Source: an uncultured Rhodoferax sp. (GTDB taxonomy: Bacteria; Pseudomonadota; Gammaproteobacteria; Burkholderiales; Burkholderiaceae_C). From it: a DNA stretch of 64,000 nt. Shown here in pieces: positions 58,364-64,000 of this stretch. Location of the stretch: contig NZ_CAMIHB010000002.1 of the NCBI RefSeq assembly GCF_946221635.1, positions 1 through 64,000 of the forward strand. Direction: 5' to 3'. How positions within the stretch are numbered: the first letter of the stretch is position 1; the number at the start of each line of letters is the position of its first letter. The notes beneath the pieces were generated by a model. That model was given only the letters and a program-made list of their open reading frames with translations, searched no databases and was not told the DNA's origin. Both the position numbers and the translations under genes were made by a program.

Positions 58364-59401
58364 TCAATGCCGGTGCCGGTGGTGGATGTCGGGAAAATGG
58401 GCGTGGTGGTGGCGCAGCGGCGCGTGCTCGTGCCAGTGGCTGTGGGGTTTGTCAGGGTCCCAGGCAAAAGCGTGGCTGTGCTGGTGGTGCGCGTCGTGGC
58501 TGTGGGCATGTGCGTGGCCCATGGCGTCGTGTTCGTGCTCGTGGGCATGGCGCTCCGTCAGGTGCAGCCAGACGCCCAGCGCCATGAGGCCGGCGGCCAG
58601 CCAGAACAGCGGTGTCGCCACCTCTCCCAGGGCCAGTGCCAAGGCAGCTCCGGCAAATGGAGCGACAGAAAAGTAGGCGCCTGTGCGCGCGGTACCCAGG
58701 CTGCGTAGCGCCAGGACAAACAGCACCAGGCTCACGCCATAGCCCAGCAAACCCAGGGCCATGGCCGCGCCCGTGGTGGTCATGGACGGCAGTGTCGCTC
58801 CCCATGCCAGGGCCAATCCAGTGTTGACGCAGCCCGCCACCAGCCCTTTGGTGGAGGCGATGAACAGCGCATCCGAGGCCGATACCTTGCGCGTGAGGTT
58901 GTTATCCACCGCCCAGCACAGACACGCCAGGGCCACAGCGAATACACCATTGCTGACTGCGAGCGGGCTGCCTGCACGGGGCCAGGACAAGGCGACGCTG
59001 CCAGCCACGATGGCGGCCATGCCTGCCACCACGCGCCGGTCCGCGTTCTCGCGGAAGCACAGCCACGCCAGCACTGCGGTGAGCACGGCCTCCAGGTTCA
59101 GCAGCAGGGAGGCACTGGCCGCAGGCGTGCTGGCCAGTCCCCAGAACAGCGCAACCGGTCCCAGCACGCCGCCAAATGCGATGGCTCCCAGGAGCCAGGG
59201 CCATTCGCCGGACGCCAGTCCCACCGGCTTCCAGCCTCCATCGCGCAGGAGCCGCACCAGGGCCAGCCCCAGGCCGCTGCCCAGGTACAACAACCCTCCC
59301 AACAGCTGCGGCTGCATGTCGGCCAACAGCAGTTTGGCCAAGGGCGTGCTGGCCCCGAAGAGGGCGGCGGCAAGGAGTGCGTAGGCAATATGGCGGTGCA
59401 T
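58364..59401 (-). CDS. EamA/DMT transporter with a histidine-rich tail
   Basis: 345 aa. Ten helices in two EamA halves (residues about 5-275; start HIAYALLAAALFGASTPLAK). The C-terminal about 66 residues are hydrophilic with about 25 His (HAHEHEHDAMGHAHAHSHDA, HEHAPLRHHHAHF), an arrangement seen in metal transporters. Plain EamA proteins lack it. Metal (Ni, Co or Zn) handling is an inference. The HNH gene ends 12 bases upstream on the same strand. Confidence 0.9.
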   Translation of the reverse strand: MHRHIAYALLAAALFGASTPLAKLLLADMQPQLLGGLLYLGSGLGLALVRLLRDGGWKPVGLASGEWPWLLGAIAFGGVLGPVALFWGLASTPAASASLLLNLEAVLTAVLAWLCFRENADRRVVAGMAAIVAGSVALSWPRAGSPLAVSNGVFAVALACLCWAVDNNLTRKVSASDALFIASTKGLVAGCVNTGLALAWGATLPSMTTTGAAMALGLLGYGVSLVLFVLALRSLGTARTGAYFSVAPFAGAALALALGEVATPLFWLAAGLMALGVWLHLTERHAHEHEHDAMGHAHAHSHDAHHQHSHAFAWDPDKPHSHWHEHAPLRHHHAHFPDIHHRHRH

Positions 59402-59413
59402 GGTCGGGCGCGG

Positions 59414-59650
59414 TTAGGGGGCGGGGTGCGAGCCCGCTGGTTTGATGTGGCGCTGGTTGTTGCAGCGGTCGTGGCTGATGGCCAGGTTCTCCTGGTGGCT
59501 GCTGCCGCCTTCGCTGCGCGGGACGATGTGTTCCAGTGTCGCGTCTGCCGCCTCCACATGCTGCCCGCACACCCAGCAGGGTACCTGCCCGTGCAGCTGA
59601 CGGGCCACGGTTTTGTAAATTTTGTCACGGGTCAGGGCAAGGCGGCTCAT
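59414..59650 (-). CDS. Small HNH endonuclease-domain protein
   Basis: 78 aa from ATG 59650 (MSRLALTRDKIYKTVARQLH). Zinc-knuckle pair CWVCGQ and HDRCNNQ brackets the HNH core (TLEHIVPRSEGGSSHQENLA). Free-standing, with no phage genes around, so it may be a nicking nuclease or a domesticated enzyme. A longer upstream frame up to 60142 is antisense to the EAL gene and is rejected. Confidence 0.85.
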   Translation of the reverse strand: MSRLALTRDKIYKTVARQLHGQVPCWVCGQHVEAADATLEHIVPRSEGGSSHQENLAISHDRCNNQRHIKPAGSHPAP

Positions 59651-59755
59651 GGGTGTGTTGGCGTGGAGAAGATGCCAGCGTACGCCAATTTGGCAATTGT
59701 TCAGCGGTGGACGGTTCGGTTTGCACCCCGTCAGCGGAGCGGATGCAATGGCGCC

Positions 59756-60616
59756 ATGTCCCTGCACCATACCCTGCGCACTTGGTGGCACCAACGGCGT
59801 GCCGCTCCCCCTGTTCGAGTCATGCCCTTGCTGGCGGAGCGTTCCTTGCGCGCGGTTTTTCAGCCCATCGTGGAGTTGCAGAGCGGCGGCATCGTGGCCC
59901 ACGAAGCGTTGGCTCGCGCGCCGGCGACCCTGCCGGACCTGACGGTAGAGCGCATGTTGCAGGCTTCGCAGGAAGAGCATTGCCTGAAGAATTTTGAGCT
60001 GGCCTGTATTGATCTGGCATTGGAGCACTGGGCAGATAGCGGTGCCCGGGGTCAGCTTTTTGTGAATTTGAGCGCGGTCACGCTCGTGTTGCTGCATAGC
60101 TCGGACCTCGGTGGTTTGCTGCTTGAGCGCATGCGCAAGCATGCAGTCTCGGCGCGTCGTGTGGGCCTGGACGTGACTGACTATGGCCTATTGCCGGACT
60201 TGGGCCTGTTGGTTGCGGCCCTCAAGCCCCTGCGTGCGGCCGGCCTCATGGTGGCGCTGGATGATTTCAAACCCTCGGACCGGGGCATGCAGGCCTGGGC
60301 CAAACTGCTGCCCAATGTGGTGAAGCTGGCGCCGCGTTGGACGCACAACCTGGCGGCTGAGCCCCAGCAGGCCAAGACGGTGGAGAGCATGGTACGCCTG
60401 ACCCGCAAGCATGACAGCCTGCTGGTGGCCAAGGCCGTGGAGTCTGAAGAGACATTGCGCGCCGTGACCCAGCTGGGCGTGCACTGGGCCCAGGGCTACT
60501 TCCTGGGAAGCCCGGACAGCACGCCCTGCCGGCAGCTCAACCGGCGTGCCAGTCTGGTTCTCGGCGGGGTGGCTTCCGAGGCTCAGGCCTTGGCCACTTC
60601 CACCGCGCAGTCGTAA
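59756..60616 (+). CDS. Degenerate EAL-domain protein (second of two)
   Basis: 286 aa from ATG 59756 (MSLHHTLRTWWHQRRAAPP). It keeps AHEALA, FVNLSAVTLV, ALDDFKPSDRG, VAKAVESEETL and WAQGYFLGSP. The ExTE motif reads GLDVTDY and the KxD position reads VVKLAPRWT with Ala for Asp, so catalysis is doubtful. It is a paralogue of the protein at 56035: both start with a short W-R-rich leader and share FQPI/YQPI-LQSG-HEAL. Its end overlaps the convergent oxidoreductase gene by 34 bases. Confidence 0.88.
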   Translation: MSLHHTLRTWWHQRRAAPPVRVMPLLAERSLRAVFQPIVELQSGGIVAHEALARAPATLPDLTVERMLQASQEEHCLKNFELACIDLALEHWADSGARGQLFVNLSAVTLVLLHSSDLGGLLLERMRKHAVSARRVGLDVTDYGLLPDLGLLVAALKPLRAAGLMVALDDFKPSDRGMQAWAKLLPNVVKLAPRWTHNLAAEPQQAKTVESMVRLTRKHDSLLVAKAVESEETLRAVTQLGVHWAQGYFLGSPDSTPCRQLNRRASLVLGGVASEAQALATSTAQS

Positions 60617-62652
60617 AAGGTGGGTGCGCGGCCCATATCGGTCAGGCGCTGACTGGTGAGTTCGTTGACATTGGTGCCGTCCCGGCCCAGCTTGCGCCAC
60701 CAGATGCCCAGACCGTTCACCACGCCGGGGCGTGCGCGTTCCGAGACCCGGGCCACGCAGTGGTGGGTGCCACGGCTGTTGAAGACACGCACCACGTCAC
60801 CGTCTGCAATCTGGCGTGCGGATGCATCGCTGGCGTGCATCTCCACCAGCGGCTCGCCCTCAATGCTGCGCAGGCTCCGCACATTCACAAACGTGGAGTT
60901 GAGGAAGTTGCGCGCGGGCGGTGAAATCATCGCCAGTGGGTAGCGCGGATCGGCACCGGCTGGCTCGTAGTTGGGCACATGGTCGGGCAGACCGTCTTCG
61001 CCACGCGCCGCCAGGCGCGCACTGTAAAACTCGCATTTGCCACTGGGCGTGGGAAAGCCGCCATCGGCAAACGGGGCCTCCGGCACCGGCAGCGGAGCGT
61101 AGCCCTGCTGCAGCAGCAGGTCAAAGTCCACCCGGTCCCCAAAGGCCGTGCGGCACAGGCTCTCGTCGCTCTCGGCAAACACGGGCTCGGTGTAGCCCAT
61201 GCAGCGCGCCAGATCACGGAAGATCTGGGCATTGCTGCGCGCCTCGCCCCGCGGGGCGATGGAGGGGCGGTTGAGCAGCACATCGGTATGGCCATAGCTG
61301 CTGTGCACATCCCAGTGCTCCAGCTGGGTGGTGGCGGGCAGCACATAGTCGGCGTAGTCGGCCGTGTCGGTCTGGAAGTGCTCCAGCACCACGGTGAACA
61401 GGTCTTCGCGCGCAAAGCCCTGAACCACCTTGGCGGATTCCGGGGCCACAGCCACGGGGTTGCTGTTGTAGACGATGAGGGCCTCAATAGCTGGGCCAAA
61501 CTCCAGACTGGCGGGGCGCAGCAAGTCATCGCCAATGGTACTCATGTTGACGGTGCGCGGTGTGCGCCCGGCCAGCAACTCGGGTCGCTCCAGCGCGGCC
61601 GCCTGTGCCGGCACGTAGCCGGAACTCGACAGCAGCCCCCCCCCTGCGCGTTGGCGCCATGCGCCCACCAGGGCCGGCAGGCAGGCGATGGCGCGCACCG
61701 CGTTGCCACCGCCACGCACGCGCTGCAGCCCATAGTTCATGCGGATGGCGACGGCCTGGCCTGCCTTGGCAGTCTGGCCGTACTCCTGCGCTAGCCCCTG
61801 CACTTCTTCCACCGTGATGCCGCAGGCGGCTGCAGTGCGCTCGGGCGTCCATTGCAGGGCACGGTCGCGCAACGCCTCCCAGCCCAGGGTGTGGCGGGCA
61901 ATGTAGTCGTGGTCCAGCCAGTCGTTGACGATCAACTCATGCATCAGGCCCAGTGCGAGCGCGGCATCGGTGCCGGGCAGCAGGGCAATGTGCTGGTGGC
62001 ACTTTTCTGCCGTCTCGGAGCGGCGTGGGTCGATGCAGATAATTCTGGCGCCGTTGCGCTTGGCCACCTGCACATGGCGCCAGAAGTGCACGCTGCTGGC
62101 AATCGCGTTGCTGCCCCAGATCAGGATCAGCCGGGATTCTGCAAAGAATTCCACCCGCATGCCCACCTTGTGGCCCAGGGTCTGCGTCAGGGCTTCGGCA
62201 CCTGCGGAGGCGCAGATGGTGCGGTCCAGGCGCGCTGCACCCAGGCGGTTGAAGAAGCGCGCCGCCATGCCCTCGCCCTGCACCCGGCCCATGGTGCCCG
62301 CGTAGCTATAGGGCTGGATGGCCTGCGGGTCGCGCGCCGCAATCGCTTGCAGGCGTTGGGCAATGTCGGCCAGGGCTTCGTCCCAGCCCACCGGTATGAA
62401 CTGGCCGCTGCCTTTGGGGCCCGTGCGTTTGAGGGGGGTGAGCAGGCGCTCGGGGTGGTAGCTGCGCTCGGTGTACCGCGACACCTTGGTGCACAGGGCG
62501 CCGGCCGTGGCGGGGTGCTCGGCATTGCCCTGCACCTTGATGGCCACGCCGTCGCGCACGGTCACCACCATGGAACAGGTGTCGGGGCAGTCGTGGGGGC
62601 AGGCGCCCAGCACCTTGTGCTCGGCTTCGGAAACGGGAATCTCTGGGATCAT
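60583..62652 (-). CDS. Molybdopterin-dependent oxidoreductase with 4Fe-4S cluster
   Basis: 689 aa, DMSO-reductase family. The cluster motif is CPHDCPDTC with a fourth Cys in GALCTKVSRY (residues about 18-55). Molybdopterin-binding blocks include LIWGSNAIASSVHFWRH, CIDPRRSETAEK and IVYNSNPVAVAPES; the C-terminal MopB-binding domain contains FVNVRSLRSIEGEPLVEMH. No Tat signal, so cytoplasmic. No partner subunits are adjacent. Substrate unknown; similar single-subunit proteins are annotated as formate dehydrogenase/nitrate reductase relatives. Confidence 0.92.
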   Translation of the reverse strand: MIPEIPVSEAEHKVLGACPHDCPDTCSMVVTVRDGVAIKVQGNAEHPATAGALCTKVSRYTERSYHPERLLTPLKRTGPKGSGQFIPVGWDEALADIAQRLQAIAARDPQAIQPYSYAGTMGRVQGEGMAARFFNRLGAARLDRTICASAGAEALTQTLGHKVGMRVEFFAESRLILIWGSNAIASSVHFWRHVQVAKRNGARIICIDPRRSETAEKCHQHIALLPGTDAALALGLMHELIVNDWLDHDYIARHTLGWEALRDRALQWTPERTAAACGITVEEVQGLAQEYGQTAKAGQAVAIRMNYGLQRVRGGGNAVRAIACLPALVGAWRQRAGGGLLSSSGYVPAQAAALERPELLAGRTPRTVNMSTIGDDLLRPASLEFGPAIEALIVYNSNPVAVAPESAKVVQGFAREDLFTVVLEHFQTDTADYADYVLPATTQLEHWDVHSSYGHTDVLLNRPSIAPRGEARSNAQIFRDLARCMGYTEPVFAESDESLCRTAFGDRVDFDLLLQQGYAPLPVPEAPFADGGFPTPSGKCEFYSARLAARGEDGLPDHVPNYEPAGADPRYPLAMISPPARNFLNSTFVNVRSLRSIEGEPLVEMHASDASARQIADGDVVRVFNSRGTHHCVARVSERARPGVVNGLGIWWRKLGRDGTNVNELTSQRLTDMGRAPTFYDCAVEVAKA

Positions 62653-62728
62653 GGCTCTACTTTAGCGAGTCTGCCCTCCAGGGGTGCGCAAGCGGTGCAC
62701 AATCCCTGCTCTTGTCGGAGCCTGCACC

Positions 62729-63925
62729 ATGAAACTGCTAGACCCCATCGTGGCCAACACCCCGCAGATGGCCGCACTGCGCCGTGATCTGCATGCCCAT
62801 CCCGAGCTGTGCTTTGAGGAAGTGCGCACCGCCGATCTGGTGGCGGCCACGCTCACCGAATGGGGTATCCCCATCCACCGCGGCCTGGGTACCACCGGAG
62901 TCGTGGGCATTGTGAAGGCGGGCACCTCGGACCGTGCGATTGCCCTGCGCGCCGACATGGATGCGCTGCCCATGCAGGAGTTCAACACCTTTGCCCATGC
63001 CAGCCAGCATCCCGGCAAGATGCACGCCTGCGGCCATGACGGGCATACCGCCATGCTGCTGGGGGCCGCGCAGTACCTGGCCCAGAACCGGAATTTTGAT
63101 GGCACCGTTTACCTCGTGTTCCAGCCGGCCGAGGAGGGCGGCGGTGGCGCGCGCGAGATGATCAAGGACGGCCTGTTCGAGCAGTTCCCCGTGGAAGCCG
63201 TATTCGGCATGCACAACTGGCCCAATATGCCGGCTGGCACCATGGCCGCCAGCGCAGGGCCAGTCATGGCATCGAGCAACGAATTCAAGATCACCATCAC
63301 CGGCAAGGGCGGCCACGCGGCCATGCCGCACAACGCCATCGACCCCGTGGTGGTGGCCTGCCAGATGGTGCAGGGTTTCCAGACCATCATCAGCCGCAAC
63401 AAGAAGCCCATCGACGCGGGCGTGATCTCGGTCACCATGATCCACACGGGCGAGGCCACCAACGTGATCCCCGACCATTGCGAGATCCAGGGTACGGTGC
63501 GCACCTTCACTATCGAAGTGTTGGACATGATTGAACAGCGCATGCGTGATCTGGCCCAGCACACCAGCGCCGCCTTTGGCACCACCTGTGACTTTGAGTT
63601 TGTGCGCAACTACCCACCCACCATCAACAGCGCCAAGGAGGCCGAGTTTGCCCGCCAGGTAATGGCCGGTATCGTGGGGAATGACAAAGTGCTGGCCCAG
63701 GAGCCGACCATGGGGGCCGAGGACTTTGCCTACATGCTGCAAGCCAAGCCTGGCTGCTACGCCTTCATTGCCAACGGGGACGGCACCCACCGCGAGATGG
63801 GCCACGGCGGCGGGCCTTGCATGTTGCACAACCCGAGCTACGATTTCAACGATGCCCTGCTTCCGCTGGGGGCCACCTACTGGGTGCGGCTGACCGAGCA
63901 ATGGCTCACGCCGCAAGGTGGATGA
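62729..63925 (+). CDS. M20-family amidohydrolase (hippurate hydrolase type)
   Basis: 398 aa from ATG 62729 (MKLLDPIVANTPQMAALR). Metal ligands: HACGHDGHTAMLLGAA, QPAEEGGGGAREM, GMHNWPNMPAG and LHNPSYDFND. It removes acyl groups from N-acyl amino acids such as hippurate or indole-acetyl amino acids. The dimerisation domain (about 185-300) contains ITGKGGHAAMPHNAIDPVV. It stands divergent to the molybdopterin gene with 76 bases between starts. Confidence 0.93.
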   Translation: MKLLDPIVANTPQMAALRRDLHAHPELCFEEVRTADLVAATLTEWGIPIHRGLGTTGVVGIVKAGTSDRAIALRADMDALPMQEFNTFAHASQHPGKMHACGHDGHTAMLLGAAQYLAQNRNFDGTVYLVFQPAEEGGGGAREMIKDGLFEQFPVEAVFGMHNWPNMPAGTMAASAGPVMASSNEFKITITGKGGHAAMPHNAIDPVVVACQMVQGFQTIISRNKKPIDAGVISVTMIHTGEATNVIPDHCEIQGTVRTFTIEVLDMIEQRMRDLAQHTSAAFGTTCDFEFVRNYPPTINSAKEAEFARQVMAGIVGNDKVLAQEPTMGAEDFAYMLQAKPGCYAFIANGDGTHREMGHGGGPCMLHNPSYDFNDALLPLGATYWVRLTEQWLTPQGG

Positions 63926-63961
63926 CAGTATGATCCGTGCAGAATGTAAGGGGAGGTAACC

Positions 63962-64000
63962 ATGACCAATTGGAGTGAGTTGAACTCCCGCGAACGCCCC
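63962..64000 (+). CDS. Start of a further gene, cut by the window end
   Basis: ATG 63962 follows a clear ggggagg ribosome-binding site. Only 13 codons are visible (MTNWSELNSRERP), too few to identify the product. Spacing of 36 bases from the M20 gene suggests co-transcription. Confidence 0.5.
   Translation, partial: MTNWSELNSRERP

Overview
The window is a high-GC bacterial chromosome segment. Its protein families, the lptA-lptB-rpoN block, two tripartite-tricarboxylate (Bug) receptors, a protocatechuate 4,5-cleavage operon and a short dispersed repeat all point to a Burkholderiales betaproteobacterium, most likely family Comamonadaceae. It is ordinary chromosome: I see no insertion sequence, prophage, integrase or CRISPR array, and one tRNA gene, tRNA-Gly(GCC).

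Layout. 1-7.6 kb: the start of tgt and queA (minus), recG, an unknown membrane-anchored protein, a drug/metabolite transporter, oxyR and ubiA. 7.6-11.3 kb: a PsiF-repeat protein (minus), argS, a SPOR protein and dsbA. 11.3-17.0 kb: a DHH-type protein, then the coupled block lptA-lptB-rpoN-THUMP methyltransferase-PIN protein, whose genes overlap by 1 to 8 bases. 17.0-23.2 kb (minus): a chemoreceptor followed by a large hybrid histidine kinase with a periplasmic binding domain, and an FMN glutamate-synthase-like enzyme. 23.2-27.5 kb: a SEC-C protein, a small secreted protein, an IscR-like regulator without cysteines, cheV, tRNA-Gly and a ParB-like protein. 27.7-35.3 kb: a complete branched-chain amino-acid-type ABC transporter (receptor, livH, livM, livG, livF), a Bug receptor, a beta-hydroxyacid dehydrogenase relative and an AEC carrier.

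35.3-44.1 kb is the catabolic heart. A LysR regulator, a Bug receptor and a lipoprotein lie on the minus strand. Divergent from them is a seven-gene operon: a cytoplasmic ModA-like protein, ligJ, ligK, ligI, ligA, ligB, ligC, closed by a strong terminator. LigAB opens the protocatechuate ring, LigC oxidises the semialdehyde to 2-pyrone-4,6-dicarboxylate, LigI hydrolyses it, LigJ hydrates and LigK cleaves to pyruvate and oxaloacetate. No LigU tautomerase is present. Between ligJ and ligK lie two head-to-head structured elements with the same 33-nt core but different stems, each stem self-complementary.

44.1-64 kb: a DUF2721 protein, pncC and pgpA; a GntR-led polar amino-acid ABC operon; a LysR/tautomerase divergon; a chemoreceptor with its own sugar-type binding protein; VOC, EVE and WYL genes; two degenerate EAL proteins; an arsR-AHSA1-VOC operon; a His-tailed EamA transporter with an HNH gene; a molybdopterin oxidoreductase; an M20 hydrolase; and the start of one more gene.

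The most unusual theme is a degenerate, roughly 55-60-nt imperfectly palindromic repeat present about ten times. Several copies are fused into genes: inside rpoN, inside ligB (likely), as the signal peptide of a Bug receptor, as the C-termini and stops of the PIN and EVE proteins, and touching the starts of ubiA and pncC.
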